The position numbers and the translations under genes are program-made. Positions 1-12,300 of a DNA stretch of 64,000 nucleotides are shown one piece after another (the first letter of the stretch is position 1; each line of letters opens with the position of its first letter). The notes beneath the pieces were generated by a model. That model was not told the DNA's origin. It searched no databases and worked only from the letters and a program-made list of their open reading frames with translations. Source of the stretch: Marisa cornuarietis (Eukaryota; Mollusca; Gastropoda; Architaenioglossa; Ampullariidae). Location: NCBI GenBank assembly GCA_004794655.1, contig SMMW01000013.1, forward strand, positions 2,006,001 through 2,070,000. The letters run 5' to 3'.

Positions 1-285
1 GTCAGATTGATGATGCTAGCTAGAACCAATAAAAGACTTTGCTGAGCAGCTCTTAGAACGTGCACAGTCTGCAGCTTCATACTCTGGGAAGCAGCCTCTG
101 AACAGACTCAGGGTTGGACCAAGGCTCAGGACCCCCAGTCTAAAAAACAAAACCAAAAGCAACACAACAAAACATCACACAATGAATCCCAAAAGGGTAA
201 TAGTTGGTAGAGGCACAAGGGGTCAGAAAAAGTGCATCTATTTTTAGTCAAAACTCAGTGCTGAAAACTAAAGCAACCTGCTATC

Positions 286-567
286 TGGTAAAAGGTAAAA
301 AGGTAAAGGTCATCCCATAACCTTTTCAGGTCGTAGGGGAGTGAGGTGTTAGAGACCCCACTTTTCTCGGGGCCAGCTTTTACATGAGGGTGGTGCCAAT
401 CTCCTCTCCCTCGCTGCCTTACCTTCCCCAACCCTCTATGGAGTCAGGTACCCATTCCCGTCAGCTGGGTTGACTGGGGGAAGTTTGCTGCGCTTATCGG
501 GTATTGAACCAGCACGCTCTAGGTTCGGACGCCAGCGCTCTAACCACTCGGCCATACGCTTCCCCCG
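286..567 (-). repeat. tRNA-derived SINE, family A
   Basis: Read on the minus strand, this begins with a tRNA-like head containing an A box (TGGCCGAGTGG) and a B box (GGTTCAATACCC). A body follows that ends in a conserved segment related to GGTTATGGGATGACC. The same family occurs at 17437-17702, 26551-26806 and, internally deleted, at 58163-58270. The head resembles the Leu/Ser tRNA class with D-arm GCCGAGTGG, but no full cloverleaf is present, so this is a SINE and not a tRNA gene. Confidence 0.8.
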
Positions 568-1574
568 CTTCCCATCTGGTAAAGGAGAGGGTAAAAAAAC
601 ACAATGTATTAAAATAGTCATTATTATTTAACACAAGAGCGTATCTTTAAATAATTGAAGGTGAACTGGAGCATAACAAAACTCAGAGGGATGGGGATGC
701 CGGCTGCCCAGTCAGCCCTTGACTGCCCCAAACACAAACATGAGGCGTCAAAGAGAGGATATCTGGCCACTGGTAAAATGCTCTTCATAAGGACAGAAAC
801 CCACCTTTATGTCCAAGGGAAAGATCCTCTGGTGTTTCTGTGTCAAACAATTCTGAAACACTGGAAAAAAAACTAACACCAAAGAGGGGCGCAGAAAGAG
901 GAACAACGGCCAATTTAGACGTCGCTATAGGGGAACGCTGACGTAAAACAAAAAGTACAGGGGAACAAGTGGAAACAGGTACAGAAAAAAAACCACCTGA
1001 AGCGAACTAGCAGCCTCATGCATGAAAGGTAACTGCCAACTCACCCATTCTGTGTGTGGGTGTGGGGGTTAACCCAAACCACGTGCAGTTCAAAATAAGA
1101 ACAATGTGCAGATACACTGGGAAAGGGAGGAGAGTCACACGGAGGGTGAACCCACTTTATAAGTGATGACATGTAAAAAAATAAAAGTGACAATCTTGCC
1201 TTACCTGAAGCAGAAGAACTCTTTCCCCATATTATCATGTAACAACTGGGAGGAGTGATCAGGTTAAACTTGCATCCAACACTCCTCAGATCAAAGTTGC
1301 ACACCCCTCACACTGCCAGAAAGTAGTACAAGTCAAGCACTGCAAAACACAGCAGACTGTGTTGTCCAACAACTTCACAGCCCCACCGCTTGAACATACA
1401 TTGTACGTCCCCAAGAAGATATAAAGGAAAAAAGCTCCTTGAAGCTGGAGCAAGTCCAGTGCACGTTATTTTCAGATGAAAACACTCACTGAAAGTCTCT
1501 GTGGCTGTACAATCTCAGTAGGACAAGTGACACAGACTGGCCAAAAGAAAGAAAATTAAACACAGCCCACCAAG

Positions 1575-1745
1575 AAGACGATAGCGAAACTCCAGAGCCA
1601 TGCACGTGGAGCACAAGCCATGATAGTGGCGCATTGTGCTCTGCAGGTAAAGCCACGATCATGGCCCATCGTGCTAAGAGAGAATCATGATCATGGAGCA
1701 CTGATTCATCCCACTCTGCCAGTAAAGCCACAATTGTGGTGCATC
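1575..1745. repeat. Short tandem/palindromic repeat block
   Basis: A motif of the form GCCA-C/T-GAT-A/C-TGG followed by CGCATTGTGCT-like sequence recurs about three times, at roughly 1618, 1661 and 1725, with AAAGCCAC spacers. Copies are partly self-complementary (for example GATCATGG). No coding potential is convincing, and the element type is not identified. Confidence 0.45.
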
Positions 1746-1872
1746 ACATTAAGAGGGTTAAAGAGCTAGTGTTAGAGAGCACTGTGTCCTATGGTTATGT
1801 CATCTGATACAGTCAAAGAAGTAATTATTAACATCAACACAAAAGTTCTGACATTTGCATAATGTCTCTTAC

Positions 1873-4800
1873 CTCAAGACTAACATCACCTCCCCTGTCT
1901 GTCCGAAAAATCTGTTTGACTACATTGCACACCACATCTGAGTGCTGTCAAAACATGAACAGAAACAGATCATGCATCAATGTAAACTTAATGTGATGAA
2001 GATGCACATACAAATAATTCAACATAGAGCATACAAAATAACAGTAAGATGGATTGTTTTAAGTCTCAACCAAATCTACTTGTGTCAATCTATAGTGAAC
2101 CTCTTGAGCCTTTCTCGCACAGGCAATCTCCGACAAATTCAATAATTATTATTTTTTATTATATACATTCTCTCCTTCCCCTCTCTTACACACGAAGAGG
2201 CAGACATCAATGTACCATATAAAATGGAATGAAAATATACAATTCAGGAAAGTTCAATAAAGGGCCAATGTTGACCTGATCACTTAAGTCCTAGCAACTT
2301 CTATTACTACTACAAGAGCAGACTGACCTTAGGATTTTTGCGATTCATGAAGGGCACCAAAAAGCTGATTACTTCTGAACGGTAGTTAAAATGTGGATGA
2401 GTGACCAGTAGTTCACATAAGCACCACACTGCCACTTCGCTCAAATCCTGAACAATTATTCCATTCTATGCCAATGTAGATGATTCTCAGACAAGACTGA
2501 TAAATATTAACATGAATTACATAACAATACACAGGCTGATATTTAGGAGATATTCTAGTCCTCTTGATGACAATGTAATAGCGCAAACTTGAACTTCAAA
2601 ACGTGTTTGATTGAACGTGAGTAAGACTTGGTATGACGCAAAACTTTTTTTTTTTTTTTGATTGGTGTTTTACGCCGAGCCAGCAACTAAGGCTATATCA
2701 CGGCAAGGCAGCCAGCCCTGTAAACAGACGCCACATGCAGAGAAAGAACAGCATACCCGAGACGAGAACTGAACCCAGGAGAGCCAACCTTCACTGTATT
2801 GGTGACAGGCGCTAACCGTTGCGCCACCGGACCGCCGGTATGACGTAAAAGGCGTTATGTTGGTAAGAATGACATCAATCTCACTGCCACAAAAACACGC
2901 CCGTCAAATGAACCCTAAATAGTATTATTTTTATACGTTGGTAGTTATTTTTTTAAAGAGAAAAATAAGCTGGTCATAGTGGAATAATACAGAAGATTTA
3001 TGTGACAAACATTACTAGCAAATAAGTATTTCTTTGTTTCATCCATGCCGAACCACTTACCTGAAGACTACTCTGAGGTAGAGATATATCTACAAAGCCA
3101 AGCCTTTTAGCTCTGTATGAATTTCCAAATGTTTTCCCTACAAACATAAAATAAAAATTGTGCTTACTATATTTTGCATAATCCATATGTAATAAAACTC
3201 CCAAAATATTATAATTTATATAAAAGAATCATGCTTCTATAACAGTATGCATTCAAAAACTTACACAAAATTATTTAAAAACTATTCTTTTCTTTAGGTT
3301 ACATACTCAAATATCATCTCCAATTTCATTATATCAAGCACTAATACAAGTTGTGATCTAGTAAGCGTTAGCCAAAAATAGTCAATTAAACCCAGTTTTG
3401 AACACTTATATTATTAATGAGTACAAACTGATAGCACTGAGTTCTCTGTAAGGACAATGTTACTTTTTGCTGTGATCTCCAAAAATTCCAGATAGGTTTT
3501 ATAGCTCAGCAGGAGTGCAGCTTCAAAGTCCATGAGTTTTTTTGTCTCTTGCTTCATCTGCAAAAAAGTCAGGTCTTTTTATGCTTGATATATTAATTAA
3601 ACGTAAAAAATATTTTCTTTTAATAGATGCTTTCAGGCGCTTTGAGTCATATTAATAGTAACCAGAACGTTTGCAATCCTCCGCCCAGTCTGGAAGTCAA
3701 CAGCTATCTCTAACAACACCAAGATCCGACTTTTTAATTCCAATGTGAAGTCTGTGCTGATGTACGGCTCAGAGACATGGAGAGTGACCCAGGCTAGTTC
3801 CAAAAAAATCCAAATGTTCGTCAACAAATGCCTCAGACAGATCCTCCACCTTAGATGGTCTGACAGAATGACAAACGAAACACTGAGGTCTAGAACGAAC
3901 CAGCTATCCATGGAAGTGCAGATCAAGAAAAGAAAGTGGCGATGTGTCTGACATACTTTACGAAAAGACCTTTTTAACATAACCAGACAAGCGATGGACT
4001 GGAATCCCCAAGGAAAGAGGAAACCAGGGCGACCAAAACGGACATGGAGACGCAGCCTAATGCAAGAACTCAAACTGGCAGACCTGACCTGGGTGGCAGC
4101 AAAGCAGACCGCCAAAGACCGCGAAAAGTGGAAGACGACTGTAGAGGCCCTATGCTCCACTAGGAGATAAGAGGATCCAAGAATAGTAACCAGAGCACAT
4201 TGGCTTCAAGCTGGCACAATAAATTTTCAGGAATGATGCCTTCTTAAAGCCCAACCCGATTGCTGAGCAAAAATCGCTGAAAACAGAGCACAAAATATCA
4301 CAAAAACATGTTCCAGTGGTCTTTTATGACAGAGAGGCATGAAAGATTTTATATTAATATTTTTCTCTAAAGCACACCTGGATTTGTCGAGAAAACAGGA
4401 AGTGACGAAACAAACGTATTTCTAAAAATAGCACCGTTTGCACTAGCATAAGTCCAAGAGAAAAGATGCAATCCTCAGTAAAAGAAAACTGACCAGGACA
4501 CATTGTGCTGTTGCTGAATGTTCTCTTCGACACTCAGACGGAGTTAGTTTGTACTCATGAAAGAAATTAAGATTATAGCAGCAAACACCAGTGGATTAAC
4601 TTTGTTCAAACGTGCCATGCGAACTTGGTCCCCACACCGTACTCATGAATTTGCTCAAAACGTTTCAAAATCAATTGTTATCCAGTCACTGATACAGTAC
4701 AAGCAAGTATTGGACTTTCAGTAAACCGAAGAAATCTTATTCCTACAGCAGTGCTTACTATACAAAAGCACAAGATGTTAAAACCAACTACGACTGCTGG

Positions 4801-7800
4801 TAGATCAAGCATCAGATATGCAACATCGACGGTTTCTACACCGGATCTGGTCTACAAGTAACATCTTGTGACAATCACAAACACATCATCATCAGTCGTA
4901 TCTTTATAATAATAATAATAATAATAATAATGAAGTTAATTTGTATAGCGCTTTTCCCCACCATTTAAGGGAGGCTCAAAGCGCTTTACTAAAAAGAAAA
5001 ACACACAAACATAATAATGGATGCTGATCTCAAAAACAGTAAGTTTCATTGTTCTTATCATTATTTACACTCACTCCCTCCCCGCCAGCACCGGACTTTC
5101 CTTTGAAATTGATCTACACAAAGCAAGGATCAGTCTATGCAATGTCTTGAATTTCAAGTGTAGGCCAGTAAAAAGAAAGGTTCATCGGATTATTGAAGTT
5201 TTAGGGCAACAGTTGAGAACAGAGCATAGTCCTGGCACTGAAGAAGCGAAGTTACAAGCATCCAGTGAAAAGCACGGATGCAGAATGACACGAAGACATC
5301 TGTCAGGAGACGACATCGCTGAAGCGCATAGATCCAGAATCTAATCCACAGAACATGTAGCAACATATGCGGTTCATAAATTAAAAATGGAAAACGGTAT
5401 GGTCCACTGTGGTCCACAATGCCAGAAACAGTTAAAAGTGTCCAGGAGGGAGCCGCAGAATCCTGTACTCACAAATCAAAGCAAGATGGCAGAACGAAGA
5501 ACAGGAGACAGAAACCGTTAGTGGAAGAAAATGTTTGTTACAAAGAAATGATGGAGCACAAGAACTGAAGAACAATCCATAACGAAGATAAACGGCACAG
5601 CAAACATCACAGATGAGAAAAAGAAACCAAAGCTTGACGTACATCCAAGGACGAGACAAAACGACTGAGAGCTCGTCCCCTCCAGCCAGTTAGGCGAAGG
5701 GACATCACTCTCCATATCCATATTTATCCAGCATAATGCTCAAAACAATTGACAAATTGACAGTGTGAGGGCACCACTGATGTGCATGATCGAAACAGCT
5801 AAAAAAAAAAAGGGGAAAAAAAAAGAATTGAGGGTGATAAACATATTAGAAGGAGCTTAGACGGGAACACATGCGATCGAGTATCAGTAAGCAAATAGAA
5901 AATTTTGCATGCAGCTAAATGAGGAAAAAATAAGTTTTTACATATGTAAAAAAATCCTTATCAGCAGTCAGTTGTAACTATTGTTGCCCATTAAATTTTG
6001 ATCTGATTGACTTACCAGTCTGTTAAATGAATTCAGTTTGGACCATTTAATTATTTAACTTCATTCGAAGCTTCTAAATAAAGTTCCAATCTGTAGGGCT
6101 GTATTCCAAATTCAGATGTTTCATTTTTTGGGGCGAACAAAATCGCTTCTTGAACACAACAACCCGAGTGATGTTTCTTCATTTGACTCGAAGACATGCA
6201 AATTGATTGTTACAAATACTTCGATCACGTGAGAGAACTCTTCAGTACAGGAGAGTAATTTTTTCCCGCCTTGCCGATGTTTGAAGGCTTATATCTTTAA
6301 AATTAAGGATCATTAGGTACTCATATTTTGGGAATTATCATTTTAAAACGAGCTTAACCCAATCATAAAGAAATAATGTTGCGATCGAGTTGACCTTTAA
6401 GTGCTTTTTGAAAAAGTCTATTTGTTTGGGGTTTTTTTTTTAGCAATAAAGGCTGGCAGGTACAGAAAGATGGTTTTCTCCCCTAAAGGCAATTGGGATC
6501 TTGACATAAAAAAAGATTTCAGTATTCTTTATCAATAACAAATAACAAGACACAAAATCTAAAAATATGCAGACTAAACCATCAAGCGCTAAGTACTCTT
6601 TGCTTGCAGGAAACAAACTTACCCTCTGTTCTTTCTCCTTGGCACTTGGCATACGCAATCGATAACCAGGAATGATATCTTTAAGAACCTCACAGATGGA
6701 GACCATGACCAGCTTGCGAACTGTCAAGCAGACATCTGGATCTGCTTCACCAAGCATGCTTCTCAACTCCTTCAATTTTCCCATCTGTTAGTGCATAACA
6801 CACACAAGTTAAACAAGCTAAAATATCTTACATTAACCATAACAACTAATTAAAACATCAGTCACTAAACTTTGAACCTGTTAAGCATATCAAATTATAT
6901 TTAATCATGATAAGTTTAAACTCAAAAAATATTTTAAAAAAACGATGCATACTTACAGACTCCTCAGGATTTTGCACGACAGCACTCGCAAGCTCTGCAA
7001 TTTTCTCTTTTCGCTCAGCGAGCTTTTTTTTTCGTATGGCAAAGATTTCTGCACTGGACAACAATGGCAGTGGTGTGGCAGGCTTTTTTTCCACATCCAT
7101 ATCTTCTTTATCACCTTTATAATAATGTAGATTTATTTAGAGATGGAACAACAATCAATGCATTTATTTTGACTTACTTCTTCAATGTCAAAGTGATACT
7201 TTTATTGAAATGACTCCGTTACTTAAACAGAGCCCAAAATAATGGCACAAAAATAATGCAATGCATGTATATTTTCTCTGTACACATCTTCACAGTGTCT
7301 GTAAACTTGCAACTAAAAAAAAATTTTAAGGTTGAAGCACCTGTTTCTTCTATTTGTTTTACACTGTCATTATCCTTTTCTTCTATGGAGTCCTTCAGCT
7401 TCATAACTTGTGGAATAACTTTCCCTTCCACTTTAATAGGCAACAGCAGCTTTTCTTCTTCTTCATCTCCTCCTAGCCATCTTCGTGGCACTTTCTCAAA
7501 GTGTGCTTCCCCATCATTTCCATCTCGATGACGCTTCTTTTGCTCCCTAAAAATAAGCTCAATTAAATTATTCTTAGCAAACAATATTATTTATGTTTAA
7601 TTACTGCTTTTTACTTATCTTAAAATAAATGTTATTACATATCAGTTATTTTATGACTAAGCTTGCCAAAGTAAAAATCTGTTTTATGTACAAGGAATCA
7701 ATGATACTGATAATACAGAATAAGATTTAGTGCAGTTGTTGTTTAATACTACTGATGAGTAAAGGTCAGTAAATTACTAAGACTTAATCCAAATGGGCTG

Positions 7801-9069
7801 TTGGGCAATTCAGGAAGCCGAACTAGACCAGTCCTAATGTTGCCAGTACAAAACATTGCTCTTAAAAAGCAACCACCAAACTGAATATAAGCTTCAGATT
7901 CTACTGCTAGGGCTTTTGAATACTTCTGGTATATCGCATGGTAGTGTGTTGATGTAGGTTTGTGAATCTATCCTCATCATTTTGGAATTTTAATTATACA
8001 ACACAATGTAGCCCTTGAAAAATTCACATAAATCATAATTATTTTAAAACTGAACATCTACATTTTAATTTTTTTCTTCAGTATCTCATTAAAAAAAAAA
8101 TTGGCAAAACTTTGATATGGGGTAAGACGTGACGTCATAGGCTGAGGCTATCTTATTTTGTCAGGTTTGGGGTAAGGTTAGGGTTAGGTTTAGGTTTAGT
8201 TTATTAGGTACATTTGGGCAATTGAGTGGAGCGAGCAGAGGACAAATGCCGCGAGCCATTTTTGTTACGGCCGTCGCGTCTTACCCCATATCAAAGTTGT
8301 ACCAAAAATTTTTTTTAACTGTTCAAATGATATTATCTGCTCCAAACCTCTTAATGACGCTGGAAATAAAGCTGTTTCCATCAACATTAGAACCAAAATA
8401 ACTGAAGTCTTCTTCTTGTAGGGGAATTTCCTCTTCTCCAATGTCTTCATTTCCATTAGTTGTCGGAGAGGCATCCACAATTTGGTGATGCTTCTGTTTC
8501 AGCTCCTTTTTCTTATGCTTTTGTCTCAATTTTCTTAGTTTACCTTGCTTAGCATACTTGTTGAGTTTCTTGTTAGCAACTTTAACTGAACTTCCAGACT
8601 TCGACTTCGAAGATTTCTTTTTCTGGTAAAAGTGAATTTATTTACTATCAGTGCAAGTAAACACGGACATATTTTTCAAGATAGGTATGCCCAAAGGAAT
8701 GGGTGTGCCACAGACACTAAATTTGAATGGTATTGAAAAGGTGTGAATTCGAGCTATGAAATGAAAGAGATTATTTTCTTCTCAGATTCTAAAATATGCG
8801 TATATAAATAATAAATAATACAAGCTAGCATAGACATGATTGGTTGAGTTCAATAAAATCCAACTGTAAAAGTAAAAGGTCCGAAAATGTACTTAGTTTT
8901 TGTTGTTTTCTGTGTTCTTTCTTTAACCATTCAATGAAATCAGGTTTGTTGCAGAAATCAGAAACAAAAAAGCAGTATGTGACTTTTAAAGATTTAAGTA
9001 TGATTTCTTTTCAACTGATTATGCACATTAGAGGAGATTACGGGACGCACGTGTACTTACTGGCGCCAT
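1873..9069 (-). CDS. NOC3L: Nucleolar complex protein 3 homologue, N-terminal half (3' end off-window)
   Basis: NOC3L works in the nucleolus in late 60S subunit assembly (with NOC2L) and is also linked to replication licensing. Coding exons on the minus strand, in order: 9061-9069 (only Met-Ala-Pro), 8348-8622, 7341-7546, 6957-7114, 6623-6784, 3464-3557, 3061-3137, 2328-2447, 1873-1944. All phases join and give 391 codons against about 800 aa for human NOC3L, so roughly half the gene is seen. Recognition rests on a Lys-rich nuclear-localisation N-terminus, LLLPIK in exon 3, the block RKKKLAERKEKIAELAS in exon 4, LKELRSML...DPDVCLTVRKLVMVS in exon 5 (start of the NOC3 domain) and DLSEVAVWCLCELLV in exon 8. 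The exon 2 donor (GTTTGG at 8347) is weak and was chosen by phase. Intron 5 (3558-6622) is 3 kb and carries LINE debris. The gene is head-to-head with RNASEH2A. Confidence 0.88.
2645..2837 (-). repeat. tRNA-derived SINE, family B
   Basis: Read on the minus strand, the element has an A-box-like GCGCAACGGTTAGCGCCTG and a B-box-like GGGTTCAGTTC. It has a conserved body (GGCTGGCTGCCTTGCC) and ends in a poly-A tail, seen as a T run at 2645-2659. A second copy lies on the plus strand at 35253-35415. It sits in the NOC3L intron between the exons at 2328-2447 and 3061-3137. Confidence 0.75.
3640..4170 (+). pseudogene. RTE-type LINE reverse-transcriptase C-terminal remnant
   Basis: The plus-strand frame reads through the C-terminal module typical of endonuclease/reverse-transcriptase LINEs: LMYGSETW, then VNKCLRQILHLRW, then KRKPGRPKRTWRR and a terminal AKDREKWK...ALCS. 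One in-frame stop (TGA near 3950, where homologues usually have Gly-His) breaks it. The 5' part, including the catalytic YxDD region, is absent. It is a dead, 5'-truncated insertion in the NOC3L intron between the exons at 3464-3557 and 6623-6784. Confidence 0.75.
4905..4993 (-). mobile_element. CR1/L2-type LINE 3' tip
   Basis: An ATA/ATT microsatellite (4905-4931) adjoins a short segment which, read on the minus strand, contains AAAGCGCTTTGAG and GAAAAGCGCTATACAAAT. That is the usual 3'-terminal stem and tail of L2/CR1-like LINEs. Only about 90 bp is present. It differs from the other L2-type tails in this window and so represents another subfamily. Confidence 0.65.
4994..6622. other. Remainder of NOC3L intron 5, no recognisable content
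   Basis: AT-rich sequence lies between the LINE tip and the NOC3L exon at 6623-6784. Several short open frames occur on both strands, but none has recognisable motifs or splice-compatible phase. I see no gene or clear repeat here. Confidence 0.5.
8098..8315. mobile_element. MITE with perfect 22-bp inner inverted repeats
   Basis: The segments 8108-8129 and 8277-8298 are exact inverted complements over 22 bp (core TTGATATGGGGTAAGACG). Diverged flanks extend the pairing to A/T runs on both sides. The 145-bp interior carries a TGACGTCA octamer at 8130-8137 and a run of GGTTAG/GGTTTAG telomere-like units (about 8168-8205). There is no coding capacity. The element lies in NOC3L intron 2, about 30 bp from the donor of exon 2. 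Its superfamily is not determined. Confidence 0.8.
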
Positions 9070-9340
9070 ACTGTACCTAACATCAAGGGAAATCACTCCA
9101 AGTTAGGAATTTAGGGAGAGGTCATTGTCTCGTAGTTTAATGTTTACTATTGATTGAAATAATCTTACTGTTAATTTTTTGGCATAGTTTTTATATGCAC
9201 TATTGTATCAGTTATTTAAAAAGAAACGAATTAGCTTATCTGTTTTTATCTTGCGTAGTTTGATTTAATTAAACATTTATTTGTACAACGCCCGTTGGCT
9301 GGCGGGAAATGTGTCTTGTGAGACGCAGCACTTGGATAAG
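9070..9340. promoter_or_regulatory. Putative bidirectional promoter, NOC3L / RNASEH2A
   Basis: Only 271 bp separates the NOC3L start codon (9069, minus) from the RNASEH2A start codon (9341, plus), so both promoters and 5' UTRs must lie here or start upstream of untranslated exons I cannot see. No TATA box is placed convincingly for either side. This is inference from geometry. Confidence 0.5.
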
Positions 9341-12300
9341 ATGGATCTGTCCTCATTTGAAAAAGACAGAAGTAAAAATTGTACACTAGAATCTCCAATA
9401 GACAATCGTTTAAAGAATGAGCCATGCTGGCTTGGCATCGATGAAGCAGGCCGAGGACCTGTTCTTGGTAAGTTTTGGTAATCTCTTAAAAAGCATAGGC
9501 CTATTCCTTTCCTTTAATAAGGCGACGCAATAACAGACATAAAAAAGAATATGTTAATTGTTACCGAAGTTCCGCAACTTTAGGAATAAACAGGTCAAAT
9601 AAGTAAAGCCACATAATGTATGTTTACAAATAATGGCAGTAGCGTGTTTGCGGCACCTGTTTTTAACCGAGATTCGGTCACGTGACAGTATTCATGTTCT
9701 ATATATATAATAATAATAGTGAAGATTTTTATAGCGCATATTCACACTCGTAGAGAGTATGCTCTTAGCGCTTAAAACGGGGAAGAGACGTGGACTAAGT
9801 AGATACAGAACACAGGGGACGAAAGAAAACGACAGTACTGACAAAAACAGATAACAAAAGGCATCAAGTAACAGGAACAGAGAAAAATAGTGATGGGTAA
9901 AGTAGCAAGAGGGAAGGGGGGGGTAAGGACTAGCATTGTGGACTAGGAGTAGTGCTCAAGGAAGAGGTGCGTTTTCAGTGCAGATTTGAAGGATTCAATT
10001 GTAGGAAGGTGGCGGATATGGAAAGGAAGAGGAATATCCTTTATATATTATTATCATTCATTACTACTATTAAATATTTGATAAAATACCATCTCCTACC
10101 ATTTTCCATTGATTCCTGTGAGTTCATGGAGCGTCTGTTAGTTTGTCATTACATAAAAACCTGGAACTCAGCAGGACCTAAACTTAATGTATGGAACAGT
10201 TGTTCTAGCAATATATGTGCTTCAGTTACAATCGATTTTATTGCGTCAGCAGATTTCATAAAAAGATCGTGTAAGTGTTGGTGTGAACTTTTTCAGAAGG
10301 TTAGAGGAACACAGCATATTAGTTCAGTCCAGCAATCAACTGAGGTTTGAAAAGATGCTCTGGAATATTTCCAGAGAATTGACCACACCCACTGCCACAT
10401 TTTGATTTACAACCAGAATATATTTGCTTTTTCCATAGATGCAGTCATTTTAGTCACGTTCTTAAGGGGTTTTAGTTGCTTTTGCTGAGCCCTAAAGGGT
10501 TATTGCCTGCAGGGACAGCTTGTAGTTGCTCAGACAACAGGTGGGTATGTGTCACATACATTAAAACATCATGACAAATGACATGATGGATCATGTTTTT
10601 GCAAACCAGATATAGACTTACACACAGCTGTTTGTGTGTGCACTTGCATATGTGTTTGGAATCCTGAAGACATCCTTCACCATCGATCAGTTGTCTGTTT
10701 GGAAATTGCTTACACAATTTCAGGAAACTATTATGGTGTAATATTACTCATCCTATATTTAGCCCTACTATTTTTAAGTTCATTATCTCAAAATAGCTAA
10801 ATGGTGCCATAATATAATTTTTTCAGGTCCTCTTGTGTATGGGATCTGCTTCAGCCCAATTGCCGATAAAGACAAATTCACAGAAATGGGATTTGCAGGT
10901 AACCAAGCGTAAAGAAAGATTCATCTCAGATGCTTCATGCCCAATTCAGATTGGCTGAATTTTAAAAGTGCCAGTCCATTAAAAGGATATGCGTGATAGA
11001 ATTTCAGAAGAAAACAAAAATAACAAAATTATATAGACTTCTTCCTTTTGGTCTAGTGGTTGTTCCATGACGGGTAATATTAATGTTGAGAATATTTCTT
11101 TTGAAAAAAACAGTCTTCATTTGTGATGGTTCTAGTCAGCTATGAAGCCTCTCAGGAGGAAGAAAAAAAAAGCATGGTTATTTTTTAGTCTCAAAATCTT
11201 CCTCTTAATAATACAGAGGTAATTCTAGGCTGCGACCTTGCGGGATTCCCGCAAAATTTCACTGAGGGGCGCATAGTCTGAAAGTCAGCGCGACCATGCG
11301 CCCGCAAAAGTACCGTGACTGGTGCGCTTTTGAACACGCGATGCAGCACTTCAAAAATAATTGTTGTCATTCTGCTTGCTGGTTTGAAACCGACCCACTA
11401 GAATCGATGCTAATGACTGGACAGTTTTCAAACTGACAATTTGTTATCCCTCTGCAACCTTTTGACAAGCCCACAGCGAAAACATTTGGGACAGGAGAGA
11501 TCAAAGGGTATCGGAAGCAAGCGAGTTGAAAGCAAAGTGAACGCAACTGTCGACTCTGTTTGACTTTTTGTTCACGACAAGAACAGCAGAAGATGCCCCG
11601 TAAAGTAGAAATCGACAAGGACAGAAAGAAACAGAAACTCGTCAGAATGTGCTGCACAAATTGTTGGAACTAAAAATGTAGACAACGAAATAGACAGAGA
11701 CTTCACGTAAAAAAAACATGCATTCAGAGAAACTTTCAGTGTGAATGGCTGAAGAAATGGCTTTGGCTAATGAACAAGGAGGAAGGCATGAGATGTAAAG
11801 TGTGCATAAAACAATAAGAACGCGTTTACAACCCCGGGTGTGTTAAGTACTGAACGAGGACGCTGCAGAGACATTCAGACTTCCGACCACAGGCACTCTT
11901 TGGAGGCTGAAATTCTTCAGAAAGAATTCAATTTTCAAACTATTTTCAATTCTAATTTCTTTCTGTCCTCATGGCCTTTTCGGAACTTATGCCGGCGGTA
12001 GTATATAACAATTAAAAATAACGTGATGCGAACTTAATACAACATAACAGGACATAGATACTATCTGGGTTGCTTTTGCGACAATCTGTGCAAGAACATT
12101 AATTACAGGTTCCCAAAAGATGCAGGTGATATTGCCTCTGGATTTTTGAGTTCTTTCCATGCGCCCCATCTTTTTCCTGTCTACAGAAGACAGAACACCC
12201 TATGGAGACAAAGAATTAAATATCTTAACAGATTTCTTTGGAAAACCAGCACGTGGGCAGCAAATTCAGTAAAATCTTGCTTGACAAAGCAGCATGTTTA

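Larger units (their letters stand above)
1..1872. other. Region downstream of the last recognised NOC3L exon
   Basis: This stretch lies on the 3' side of the last NOC3L exon I can recognise, and the remaining NOC3L exons must lie here or beyond the left edge. It holds a minus-strand tRNA-derived SINE (about 286-567) and a short internally repeated block (about 1575-1745). I looked for the next NOC3L block (the segment following the VVKQIF exon) on the minus strand and found no convincing match. A GT donor-like site near 1203 follows a short open frame but does not align with the family. Confidence 0.5.

Noticed and set aside
1203..1300. Possible next NOC3L exon with a GTAAGG donor
   Set aside because: No frame with a plausible acceptor aligns with the NOC3 domain after the VVKQIF block, and the closest frame has an upstream stop.
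3633..4160. 175-codon minus-strand open frame
   Set aside because: It is the shadow of the RTE reverse-transcriptase remnant on the plus strand.
9281..9340. Upstream in-frame ATG extending RNASEH2A by 20 codons
   Set aside because: The family start MDLS matches the ATG at 9341, and the 20 extra residues have no counterpart in homologues.
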